NCBI RefSeq assembly: GCF_900090105.1
Contig: NZ_FMDM01000012.1
Span: forward strand, 143,104 to 207,103
DNA from: Micromonospora humi
Lineage (GTDB): Bacteria; Actinomycetota; Actinomycetes; Mycobacteriales; Micromonosporaceae
Length of the DNA stretch: 64,000 nt
Direction: 5' to 3'
A program made the translations under genes and the position numbers. Each line of letters starts with the position of its first letter. The first letter of the stretch is position 1. Shown piece by piece: positions 24,140 through 31,599 of this stretch. The notes under the pieces were generated by a model. The model worked only from the letters and a program-made list of their open reading frames with translations, had not been told where the DNA came from and did no database searches.

Positions 24140-26188
24140 TCACGACCTTAGGTCGGCCAACCGCCGCAGGACCAGCGCGGCGGTTCCGGCCGCGGCCACG
24201 GTGGCCGCGCCGGCGACGCCGAGCCCGAAGCCGTTGCCGTGCCCGGTCGCCGTGCTGCCGTCGCCGGTGGGCGGCGTGCCCTTCGGCAGCACCTGGAGCG
24301 GCCGCATCATCTCGTTGTCCTCGTGCTCCAGGATGTGGCAGTGCCACACGTACCGACCGGGGTTGGCGAACCGCACCAGGATCCGGGTGATCTCGTTCGG
24401 GTACGCGAGGATCGTGTCGATGAGCCCGAGTTCCTGGGGTGCCGGCGGCACGGTGCCGTCGGGCCCCCGACCGATCAACCGGAACTGCGTGTCGTGCAGG
24501 TGGATGGGGTGCGCGTCGGCGGTCGAGTTGTGGAACTCCCAGATCTCGTTCCGGCCGACGGTAGGGGTCTCGGTGACCGGGTCGTCCCACTGCATGGGGA
24601 CCGCCCTGCCGTTGGCATCGATGACGCCGAGCAGCACCTTGACCGGCCCCACGTCGGTGAGTTCCTGCTCCAGCAGCGCCAGCTTGCGGGTCCGGACCGC
24701 CGGGCTCAGCGCCGCCAACGCGGGCAGGTCCAGGGTCTCCGGTGGGGCGCTGCGGTCGACGCCGGTGCGCGGCCCGACCACGAACTTGAGCACCTGGCCG
24801 GTGGTCTGCGGGTCGGCCGGCTCGCCCGGGTCTTCGTAGTCGGCCAGGGGTCCGTCCGGGGCCTCGTTGACGAGATAGAGCGCGGTGCCCTGCGGGACGT
24901 CGGTGAAGTCCACGATCACGTCCGCCCGGTAGGCGTTGCCCATCACCAGCTTCTCCACCCGGACCGGGTCCGGCAGCATGCTGTTGCGGGTGCCGATCTG
25001 CCAGAGCGGCAGCACCGGTTGGGCCGGCCGGGCAGTCGGGTCTGCGGCGACCGACAGGATCAGCGAGCGGGAGTTGCAGGCGTTGAGCAGCCGCAGCCGG
25101 TACCGCCGCTGCTCCACCGGCAACACTGGCCAGGTGGCACCGTTGACCACGATGGTGTCGGCGAAGAACTCGGGGTTCCAGATCGGTGGCACGTCGGTGT
25201 ACGGGATGTACGGGCCCGGGTAGCCGTCGAAGTAGGCGCGGCTGGCCGGGTAGAAGAGCGATCCGTCCGCCAGGAACGACCGGTCCTCGATCACCAGCGG
25301 GATCTCGTACCGGCCCGGGCCGGGCCGTCCGTCGAGCCGACCGGTGGTGGCGGGCAGCGTTCCGGGCGGTAGGTCGGTCGGGCCGCCGCGGAGGAGGTAG
25401 CCCCCGGCGAGGCCGGCGTAGGCGTTGAGTCGGGTGAGGCCCAGCGCGTGGTCGTGGAACCAGAGGAACGCGGCGGGTTGCTCGTTCGGGTACTGGTAGG
25501 TGGCGCTGCCGGGTTGCCAGCGGACGCCGTACTTGCGGGCGAACAGGGCCCGGTAGCGGTCGTACCAACTCCCGACGCGGGCGTATTTGGCGGGTATGTC
25601 GGACGCGTGCGGCAGGTACCAGGCGTCGGTGTAGCCGTCGCTCTCCTCCGGGCTGAGCCCGCCGTGCAGGTGGGTGACCAGCGGCACCGGACCGGTGTAC
25701 GGACCGGGGGTGCTGGTGAAGGTCGGCGTCGAGTCCCGTCCCCGGATCCCGCCGGGTGGGTTCGCCCAGTGCAGTGTCGGATCCACCGGAAGCAGGTGCG
25801 GCAGGTACCGGCCGTGCTTGTCGACGAGTTGGTTGGCCCAGGTCACCCGCACCGGCCGGCCCACCTTCGCCTCGATGGACCGGGCGGGGGAGCGGAACGT
25901 GCCGGAGTGCGACGACGAGCCGTATCCCCAGACCGTCGTTCGCGGCATGCCGCTCGGCAGCACCTGCTGGGCGAACTGCCGCGCGGCGATCCGATACTCG
26001 TCGATGCCGCCCCGCTGGCCACTGACCGGCATCGGTGGCGACACCGGCAGCTCGGTGACGTACTTCGGGATGGTGATCGGATCCAACGGTGGCGCCTGGC
26101 GAGCCTTGCCCGCGAACACCGGTGCGCCGCGGAGCAGGATCGCGGCACCGCCGGCGGCGCCGGCCAGCAGAACTCGTCGACGATCCAT
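24140..26188 (-). CDS. Tat-exported multicopper oxidase (CotA/bilirubin-oxidase type), C-terminally anchored
   Basis: 682 residues. The N-terminus has a twin-arginine-like signal (DRRRVLLAGAAGGAAILL). All four copper motifs are present: THLHGG (172-177), WFHDH (243-247), HPIHLH in the third domain, and HCHILEHEDNEMM from 616 with the type 1 Cys617. This is the three-domain laccase/bilirubin oxidase class that oxidises phenols, bilirubin or metal ions while reducing oxygen to water. The C-terminal hydrophobic stretch followed by RRLADLRS looks like a membrane anchor. In this polysaccharide-degrading region, lignin-phenol oxidation is plausible but not shown. Confidence 0.9.
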   Translation of the reverse strand: MDRRRVLLAGAAGGAAILLRGAPVFAGKARQAPPLDPITIPKYVTELPVSPPMPVSGQRGGIDEYRIAARQFAQQVLPSGMPRTTVWGYGSSSHSGTFRSPARSIEAKVGRPVRVTWANQLVDKHGRYLPHLLPVDPTLHWANPPGGIRGRDSTPTFTSTPGPYTGPVPLVTHLHGGLSPEESDGYTDAWYLPHASDIPAKYARVGSWYDRYRALFARKYGVRWQPGSATYQYPNEQPAAFLWFHDHALGLTRLNAYAGLAGGYLLRGGPTDLPPGTLPATTGRLDGRPGPGRYEIPLVIEDRSFLADGSLFYPASRAYFDGYPGPYIPYTDVPPIWNPEFFADTIVVNGATWPVLPVEQRRYRLRLLNACNSRSLILSVAADPTARPAQPVLPLWQIGTRNSMLPDPVRVEKLVMGNAYRADVIVDFTDVPQGTALYLVNEAPDGPLADYEDPGEPADPQTTGQVLKFVVGPRTGVDRSAPPETLDLPALAALSPAVRTRKLALLEQELTDVGPVKVLLGVIDANGRAVPMQWDDPVTETPTVGRNEIWEFHNSTADAHPIHLHDTQFRLIGRGPDGTVPPAPQELGLIDTILAYPNEITRILVRFANPGRYVWHCHILEHEDNEMMRPLQVLPKGTPPTGDGSTATGHGNGFGLGVAGAATVAAAGTAALVLRRLADLRS

Positions 26189-26263
26189 GTCCCACCACCT
26201 CCGGCGATCTGGGCGTCAGAGGCAGTAGATAGGAGCTTCGGGGCCTGGTGCGAAGATTATCCG

Positions 26264-26722
26264 CTAATTACCCCGTTCGGCATCGTCGTCGGGGCTGAGA
26301 CCGGCCAGACCCTGGCCGCTCTCCGGGTCCCACGGGATCGACTCGTGGTCGTGGACGACCACCCAGCGCCCGTCACGCCTGCGGCACACGAGCGTGGCCC
26401 GCACCCACATGGACACGTCCGCGCCCGACTTCAGCCTGCCGGTGACGTGGTAGAGGAAGGCGCAGTACCCGAGGTCGCCGTCGGCGTCGACGTGAAGCTC
26501 CCGGACCTCGTATCCGGGCCCGTCGGCGTACGCGTCGAACCACGCCTCGGTCTGCGGCGCCACCTCATCGGCACCCCGGAGCCGCAGCGGGGGCAGGACG
26601 TTGAAGGCGAGCACGTCGCCGGCCTGCTGCGCGGCGAGCGCACCGGCATCCCGGCGCGCCACGGCCGCCACCCGCGCCTCGATCAGGTCCCGTAGCTCCC
26701 GCGCCGCCCCGTCGGTCGTCAT
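26264..26722 (-). CDS. SnoaL/NTF2-like small protein
   Basis: 152 residues. The helix-rich start (ARELRDLIEARVAAVARRDAGALAAQ) and the strand pattern VMVRATLVCRRRDGRWVVVHDHESIPW-type ending are those of SnoaL-like/DUF4440 cone-fold proteins, which act as hydrolases, isomerases or ligand binders. It lies 75 nt upstream of the multicopper oxidase on the same strand and may be cotranscribed. Substrate unknown. Confidence 0.75.
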   Translation of the reverse strand: MTTDGAARELRDLIEARVAAVARRDAGALAAQQAGDVLAFNVLPPLRLRGADEVAPQTEAWFDAYADGPGYEVRELHVDADGDLGYCAFLYHVTGRLKSGADVSMWVRATLVCRRRDGRWVVVHDHESIPWDPESGQGLAGLSPDDDAERGN

Positions 26723-26812
26723 GCCCTGCCGGTACCCGCACGTCGGCAGTGCTAACCCGCGCCCCGGAGCGGGCCGCGAACCGACCCCGGCGCCGGGACC
26801 ACTCGACGAGTC

Positions 26813-27478
26813 TCACCGGTCGGCGGGATACCAGTCCAGCAGCTCGTTCGACGGCGAGAAGATGCGGCCGGACGTGGCGCCGGCCCGGCGCAACTCCTCG
26901 ACGACGATCCGGATGTCCGTCCGGGCCATCAACGGCATGACGCCGTCCTTGCAGTCCATCCCGAGCCACGGTCCGGCCACGTCGTCGTGGACGTCGGAGA
27001 CGTAGTTCGGGGTGTAGAGCCCGTCGTCGTACTCCCCGGTCTCGTCACCGTTCTCGTCGACCAGCGGAAACCGGAGCGCGGCCGCCTCCAGCGCCGTGCG
27101 GGCGGCCTCGGCGGGCTCCGCGGACACCTGCACCTCGAAGGCCTGACCGGTGACGTGGCCGGTACCGTGGTAGTCGTAGACGCCGAAGACGCCGGGGTCG
27201 ACAGTGAACTCGCACCCCGCCCACTCGGCGGTGATGGCCCGCCGCATCCACGTGCGGATCGGCTCCAGCGCGAGCGTGTCGACGTGCTCCTGGGTGATCT
27301 GCCACAACAGGTCGGGGCTCGGATCGAGCGTCGTCGCGTACTCGAACCAGCGCCGCGCCTCACCGTCGGCGCCGCTCCGGTCCAGGTGCAGCGCGCCCAG
27401 CGCGAACGCCGCACGCGGGTCCCGGCCCTCGACCGCCCGCACGCGCCAGGCCTCCGCCTGCTCTTCACTGACCGTCAT
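26813..27478 (-). CDS. Hypothetical protein with TPR-like N-terminus
   Basis: 221 residues from the ATG at 27478; a longer reading to 27616 overlaps the stress promoter on the other strand. Residues 1-60 (EEQAEAWRVRAVEGRDPRAAFALGAL and LDRSGADGEARRWFEYAT) resemble one or two Sel1/TPR repeats. The rest is a mixed alpha/beta domain with no motif I recognise. The acidic stretch DENGDETGEYDDGLY is notable. Divergent from the holin-like/DUF3618 genes. Confidence 0.65.
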   Translation of the reverse strand: MTVSEEQAEAWRVRAVEGRDPRAAFALGALHLDRSGADGEARRWFEYATTLDPSPDLLWQITQEHVDTLALEPIRTWMRRAITAEWAGCEFTVDPGVFGVYDYHGTGHVTGQAFEVQVSAEPAEAARTALEAAALRFPLVDENGDETGEYDDGLYTPNYVSDVHDDVAGPWLGMDCKDGVMPLMARTDIRIVVEELRRAGATSGRIFSPSNELLDWYPADR

Positions 27479-27554
27479 GAATACCTGTATCCCACGTCGC
27501 ACGCCTGTCGTGCCACCCCCGACCGGTGGGGTGAGAGCACCCGCGAAGGGGACC

Positions 27555-27580
27555 GTTTGTGTGGCGGTGGGCCGGGGCAT
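27555..27580 (+). promoter_or_regulatory. Sigma-B/F-type stress promoter
   Basis: GTTT (27555-27558), 16-nt spacer, GGGCAT (27575-27580), one base from the GTTT-N14-16-GGGTAT consensus of actinobacterial sigma-B/sigma-F factors. It sits 29 nt before the holin-like gene start. Confidence 0.55.
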
Positions 27581-27609
27581 CAGGCGTGCACACGACGAGA
27601 GGGGACGCG

Positions 27610-28059
27610 ATGGCACCGGACCAGTCGGCCCGCGTCGACGAGGGTCGCACCGCCCCGGCGGAGACCCTGTCGACGGCGGACCTCATCAGCCGCGCCACCG
27701 AGCAACTGTCGACGCTCGTACGCGACGAGTTGGCGCTGGCCCGGGCGGAGTTGGTCGCCAAGGGCCGGCACGCCGGCCTCGGCGGGGGCCTGTTCGGCGG
27801 CGCCGCCGTCCTCGGCCTCTTCGGGCTCGCGTTGCTCGTGGTCCTGGCGGTGGTGCTGCTGGACCTGGTCTGGCCGCTGTGGCTGGCCGTCCTCACCGTC
27901 CTGGTCGTCGTGCTCGCCGCGGCCGGGGTGCTGGCGCTGCTCGGCCGTCGGCAGATGCGCGCGATGACACCGCTGGCGCCGCAGGAGGCGGTGTCCGGTG
28001 TGACCGCGGACGTGGACGCGGTGAAGACCGCGTTCCGGGAGGGGAGAAGCCATGAGTGA
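27610..28059 (+). CDS. Phage-holin-superfamily (putative actinobacterial holin-X) membrane protein
   Basis: 149 residues from the ATG at 27610, preceded by GAGAGGGGA. An amphipathic N-terminal part (LISRATEQLSTLVRDELALARAELVAKGRHAG) leads into two transmembrane helices separated by a short turn (LLDLVWPLW). This is the Phage_holin_3_6/DUF1469 layout found on actinobacterial chromosomes next to DUF3618 genes; it is a housekeeping stress protein, not evidence of a prophage. Overlaps the next gene by 8 nt and has a sigma-B-type promoter. Confidence 0.85.
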   Translation: MAPDQSARVDEGRTAPAETLSTADLISRATEQLSTLVRDELALARAELVAKGRHAGLGGGLFGGAAVLGLFGLALLVVLAVVLLDLVWPLWLAVLTVLVVVLAAAGVLALLGRRQMRAMTPLAPQEAVSGVTADVDAVKTAFREGRSHE

Positions 28060-28417
28060 GAGCACGCCCTCGGACCCGCAGCAGTTGCGGGCCGAGATCG
28101 CGCAGACCCGCGCCGCCCTCGGTGACACCGTCGAGGCGCTCGCCGCCAAGACGGATGTCAAGGCCCGCGCCAAGGTCGCCGCCGAGGAAGCAGGCGCGCA
28201 GGCCAAGGCCACGGTGAACGCGGCGGTCGGGCGCGCCGGGCAGGTCGCCGGCGCGGTCACCGAACGGCTCGCGTCGACATCGGAGTCGATCGAGACGTCA
28301 GTGCGCGAGCACGACCTGCCGGAGCGGGTACGTCGACCGCTGCCGGTCGCCGCGATCGGCGCGGTAGCGGTGCTGGCCGTGGTGCTCGTCGTGCTGGCTC
28401 GACGACGGCGGGCGTGA
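28052..28417 (+). CDS. DUF3618 membrane protein
   Basis: 121 residues, ATG inside the end of the previous gene. It opens with the DUF3618 signature (DPQQLRAEIAQTRAALGDTVEAL), has a helical Ala-rich middle and a single C-terminal transmembrane helix ending RRRRA. It regularly accompanies the holin-like family, probably forming a membrane complex under stress. Role unknown. Confidence 0.88.
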   Translation: MSESTPSDPQQLRAEIAQTRAALGDTVEALAAKTDVKARAKVAAEEAGAQAKATVNAAVGRAGQVAGAVTERLASTSESIETSVREHDLPERVRRPLPVAAIGAVAVLAVVLVVLARRRRA

Positions 28418-28461
28418 ACGGGCCGGCCGCCGGTGCGCTCGCGCGTGTGACGCGATCGCAG

Positions 28462-28486
28462 GGTTGAACCGGTCCCGCCGGGGCAC
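28462..28486 (+). promoter_or_regulatory. Second sigma-B-type promoter candidate
   Basis: GGTT (28462-28465), 15-nt spacer, GGGCAC (28481-28486), fitting GNNT-N14-16-GGGTAY with the same T-to-C change as the promoter at 27555. It is 35 nt upstream of the SRPBCC gene. Confidence 0.45.
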
Positions 28487-28520
28487 CACGAGATCACGAC
28501 AAGTCGCTTGAGGAGGCCCA

Positions 28521-28991
28521 GTGAGCACCGTGACCGAGTCCGTCGATGTTCAGGTACCGATCCGCACCGCCTACGACCAGTGGACGCAGTTCGAGTCGTT
28601 CCCGCAGTTCATGGACGGCGTCGAGTCGATCACGCAGATCGATGCGACGCACACCCGCTGGGTGACCAAGGTGGCCGGGGTCACCCGGGAGTTCGACGCG
28701 GAGATCACCGAGCAGCACCCGGACGAGCGGGTGGCGTGGAAGAGCACGGGTGGTGACACGAAGCACGCCGGGGTGGTCACGTTCCACCGGCTCTCCGACG
28801 ACGAGACCCGGGTGACGATCCAGCTCGACTGGGAGCCGCAGGGTCTGGTGGAGAAGGCCGGCAGCGCCGTCGGCGTGGACAGTCACCAGGTCAAGGCCGA
28901 CGCGAAGCGCTTCAAGGAGTTCATCGAGAACCGGGGGATCGAGACCGGTGCGTGGCGCGGGGACGTCGACCGCCCCGACGCCGGGGTCTGA
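28521..28991 (+). CDS. SRPBCC-family (polyketide cyclase-like) protein
   Basis: 156 residues, GTG start 5 nt after AGGAGG. The START/SRPBCC fold is indicated by VPIRTAYDQWTQFESFPQFMDGVESI, the repeated beta strands and the long C-terminal helix (KADAKRFKEFIENRG). Small cyclase-like members with this sequence are widespread in actinobacteria and bind hydrophobic ligands. It completes the stress trio with the holin-like and DUF3618 genes and has its own sigma-B-like promoter. Confidence 0.88.
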   Translation: MSTVTESVDVQVPIRTAYDQWTQFESFPQFMDGVESITQIDATHTRWVTKVAGVTREFDAEITEQHPDERVAWKSTGGDTKHAGVVTFHRLSDDETRVTIQLDWEPQGLVEKAGSAVGVDSHQVKADAKRFKEFIENRGIETGAWRGDVDRPDAGV

Positions 28992-29092
28992 CCGACGATG
29001 GTCGTGGGCGGGCCGGTTCGGCCCCCCACGATCCCTCGGCCGGTACGCCGGCAGGACACCCTCCGCGACGTGGGCGGCGTGGGCCCGAACGG

Positions 29093-29734
29093 CTAGAGGC
29101 TGCCCGACCTGGGCCACCGGGACCAGTGCGTGTTGGGTGGCAGGCTGGGCGCGTACCGACGGATGTCGCCGGTCGCCAGTACGTCGGCGATCTGGCGGAA
29201 CGCCTCGGATTCGCTGGGTCTCTGCCCCTCCGCCGGGTCGGGGTGGTGCCACTGGTCGAGCCGCAGAACCTCCGGTACGTCCGGCGGGATCCGGCGCCGC
29301 AACTCCCTCTCGTCCGCCAGGAGTAACCCGCGATGAAGCGGGACCAGCTGGCGCAGCACGTCCACCAGATCGTCGCCCGGCTCGGCCGCCACGGTGATCG
29401 ACTCACCGCGTACCACGATCGGCCCGCCCCGGTAGATCTCCGGCTCGTCGCAGTCCTCGATCTCGTCCCAGTTGTCGACCCGGTCGTGGAAGTCGCCGTT
29501 CTCGTAGCCGGGCTCGCCGCTGGTCAGGCAGTCGCCGAACACGTGGAGCACGTCGACGAGGTTCCCGGCTCGAGGCGAGTAGCCGACGGTCTCGACGACG
29601 AGCGCCCACCGTCGCGGGTCGCGGTAGGCGTGGAGTCGGGCATCGACGGCGTAGTGGTAGACGTGCCCGAGGTCCGGGAACAGGTAGTCCTCGTCGGCGG
29701 CGTCGAACTGTTCCAGAATCTCGGTGGAGCGCAC
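29093..29734 (-). CDS. Conserved hypothetical protein (DUF7003-like)
   Basis: 213 residues from a GTG at 29734. The N-terminal half (FPDLGHVYHYAVDARLHAYRDP, WALVVETVGYSPRAGNLVDVLHVFGDCL) looks like a family I remember as DUF7003; the label is tentative. Many aromatic and acidic residues, no signal peptide or membrane segment. A TAGACT -10 (complement of 29743-29748) ends 8 nt before the start codon, so the transcript may be almost leaderless. Divergent from the endoglucanase. Confidence 0.6.
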   Translation of the reverse strand: MRSTEILEQFDAADEDYLFPDLGHVYHYAVDARLHAYRDPRRWALVVETVGYSPRAGNLVDVLHVFGDCLTSGEPGYENGDFHDRVDNWDEIEDCDEPEIYRGGPIVVRGESITVAAEPGDDLVDVLRQLVPLHRGLLLADERELRRRIPPDVPEVLRLDQWHHPDPAEGQRPSESEAFRQIADVLATGDIRRYAPSLPPNTHWSRWPRSGSL

Positions 29735-29779
29735 GATCGGGCAGTCTAGACGGCTCCGCTGCCCGGGGCGGATCCCTGC

Positions 29780-29798
29780 CCGGCGTGTGTCACGCCGG
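29780..29798. promoter_or_regulatory. Perfect 8-bp inverted repeat in a divergent intergenic region
   Basis: CCGGCGTG-TGT-CACGCCGG. It is upstream of both flanking genes (hypothetical on minus, endoglucanase on plus), so it is more likely an operator than a terminator. Confidence 0.5.
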
Positions 29799-29836
29799 TC
29801 GAATCGGCGTCGAATCCCGCATGCCGAAGCCCGTCC

Positions 29837-29922
29837 TTGTTTGCCTTATGCATCGACGTCTATGCTTTCATTGTTCTGATCCTCATCGAAAGCATAATCG
29901 ACCATCGTCGAATAAATTCGAC
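29837..29922 (+). promoter_or_regulatory. Endoglucanase promoter with two inverted repeats
   Basis: TTGTTT (29837-29842), 18-nt spacer, TATGCT (29861-29866). The inverted repeat TATGCTTTC/GAAAGCATA (29861-29869, 29888-29896) covers the -10. GTCGAAT-AA-ATTCGAC (29907-29922) lies in the predicted leader. The region is much richer in A/T than its surroundings. Neither repeat resembles the CebR cellulose-repressor site I know (TGGGAGCGCTCCCA). Confidence 0.55.
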
Positions 29923-29959
29923 AACAGAGCGTGACGGTCGATTCGGACGGGAGTTACCT

Positions 29960-31549
29960 GTGAAATCAACTCTGCGGAAGGTGCAGTTCGCCTTCCTCGC
30001 CGGCATATTGGCGCTGACCGGCTCCGCGACCCTGCTGACGAAGTCCGCGTCGGCCGACAGCATCAGGCAGTTGAACGCCACGCAGCTCGTCGCGGACATG
30101 GGCGCGGGCTGGAACCTGGGAAACACGCTGGAGGCCAACGCCAACGGGATCCCCAGCGAGACGGCGTGGGGAAACCCGGTCGTGACGCAGGCCTTCGTCG
30201 ACCGGGTCAAGGCGGCGGGGTTCACGACGATCCGCATCCCGGTCTCCTACCTGGGAAACATCGGCTCGGCACCGAACTACACGATCAACGCGGCCTGGCT
30301 GAACCGGATTCAGGAAATCGTCGACTACGCCTACGGTCGCGGCCTGTACGTGCTGATCAATATGCACGGTGACGGTTATAAGACCATCGCCGGCTCCTGG
30401 CTGATCTGCGACTCGTCGAACCAGACGACGATCCGGGACAAGTACCAGAAGGTGTGGCAGCAGATCGCCACCAGGTTCCAGAGCTACAGCGAGCGCCTGA
30501 TCCTCGAGTCCATGAACGAGGAGTTCGACGGTCAGTACGGCAACCCCACCCAGCCGTGCTACTCGAACATCAACGCCTACAACCAGATCTTCGTGGACAC
30601 CGTTCGCCGGACCGGCGGGAACAACACGTCGCGCTGGCTGCTCGTCCCCGGCTGGAATACCAACATCGACTACACAGTGGGCAACTACGGCTTCGTGCTG
30701 CCGACGGACCAGTACCGCTCGTCGTCCGTGCCCGCCAACGAGCAGCGGCTCATGATCTCCGTGCACTACTACGACCCCTGGGACTTCGCCGGGGAGGAGA
30801 ACGGCACCATCACGCAGTGGGGGCCGGCCGCCACCAACCCGGCCCGGAAGTCGACCTGGGGCCAGCAGGACTTCATGGACGCGCAGCTCAAGAAGATGCG
30901 GGACACCTTTGTCGCCCGCGGATACCCGGTGTTCGTCGGTGAGTACGGCTCGGTCGACAAGACGTCGGCCGATTCGACGAACAACAGGTATCGGGCCGAC
31001 TACGCGCGCACCCTGGTGTCCACCGCCAAGAAGTACGGGGCGGCCACCGCCTACTGGGACAACGGCTACAACGGCGCGTACGGGTTCGGGCTGTTCAACC
31101 GCGGTTCCGCCACCGTCACCCAGCAGGGCATCATCGACGCCATCATGAGCGCGGTCGGCGGCGGCAACCCGACGACGCCGCCGACCACCACCCCGCCGAC
31201 GAGCACTCCGCCGACCACCACCCCGCCGACCACTCCGCCACCGTCGGGCGGGCGCTCCTGCACGGCGACGTACACCCTGACCGGCCAGTGGCAGGGCGGG
31301 TTCCAGGCCGAGGTGCGGGTCACCGCCGGCGGCTCGGCGATCAGCGGATGGACGGTGACCTGGACGTTCGCCAACGGGCAGCAGGTGACGCAGGCGTGGA
31401 ACGCGACGGTGACCTCCAGCGGCGCCACGGTGACCGCCCGCAACGTGAGCTACAACGGCGCGCTCGGCGCCGGCGGCAGCGCGACGTTCGGCTTCCTGGG
31501 ATCCGGCGGTGCCAACGGCGCGCCGACGTTGTCCTGCGCGGCCGGTTGA
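29960..31549 (+). CDS. Secreted endoglucanase, GH5 with C-terminal CBM2
   Basis: 529 residues from the GTG at 29960, with a GGACGGGAG site 8 nt upstream. A signal peptide (1-32, ending KSASA-D) precedes the GH5 barrel (about 36-400). WNLGNTLEA is the hallmark N-terminal segment. The acid/base Glu is E187 in ESMNEEFDG and the nucleophile is E328 in FVGEYGS. A Pro/Thr linker (404-430) with repeated TPPTT units connects to a CBM2 (434-527) with Cys at each end (C434, C526) and exposed Trp residues. The enzyme should cleave beta-1,4-glucan outside the cell. Repression by an unidentified regulator is suggested by the inverted repeats upstream. Confidence 0.95.
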   Translation: MKSTLRKVQFAFLAGILALTGSATLLTKSASADSIRQLNATQLVADMGAGWNLGNTLEANANGIPSETAWGNPVVTQAFVDRVKAAGFTTIRIPVSYLGNIGSAPNYTINAAWLNRIQEIVDYAYGRGLYVLINMHGDGYKTIAGSWLICDSSNQTTIRDKYQKVWQQIATRFQSYSERLILESMNEEFDGQYGNPTQPCYSNINAYNQIFVDTVRRTGGNNTSRWLLVPGWNTNIDYTVGNYGFVLPTDQYRSSSVPANEQRLMISVHYYDPWDFAGEENGTITQWGPAATNPARKSTWGQQDFMDAQLKKMRDTFVARGYPVFVGEYGSVDKTSADSTNNRYRADYARTLVSTAKKYGAATAYWDNGYNGAYGFGLFNRGSATVTQQGIIDAIMSAVGGGNPTTPPTTTPPTSTPPTTTPPTTPPPSGGRSCTATYTLTGQWQGGFQAEVRVTAGGSAISGWTVTWTFANGQQVTQAWNATVTSSGATVTARNVSYNGALGAGGSATFGFLGSGGANGAPTLSCAAG

Positions 31550-31565
31550 ACCGGCCCTGAGTCGA

Positions 31566-31594
31566 CGGGCCGGGCGTCGCGGACGCCCGGCCCG
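31566..31594. terminator. Strong bidirectional hairpin terminator
   Basis: A perfect 13-bp stem (CGGGCCGGGCGTC at 31566-31578 with its complement at 31582-31594) and a 3-nt loop, in the 50-nt gap between convergent genes. Confidence 0.8.
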
Positions 31595-31599
31595 CGTGC

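Noticed and set aside
23145-26198. 1017-codon minus-strand open frame covering the oxidase
   Set aside because: It is a second frame over the multicopper oxidase, whose copper motifs are in the other frame.
27610-28059. Prophage remnant (holin-like gene)
   Set aside because: The gene belongs to the chromosomal actinobacterial holin-X/DUF3618 pair and no other phage genes are nearby.
29797-29820. tRNA-like GTCGAATC motifs
   Set aside because: The two short repeats resemble a T-loop sequence, but no cloverleaf or acceptor stem can be built around them.
31183-31249. Tandem repeats in the endoglucanase (and similar ones at 45255-45345)
   Set aside because: They encode Pro/Thr interdomain linkers (TPPTT units) and need no explanation as independent repeats or CRISPR.
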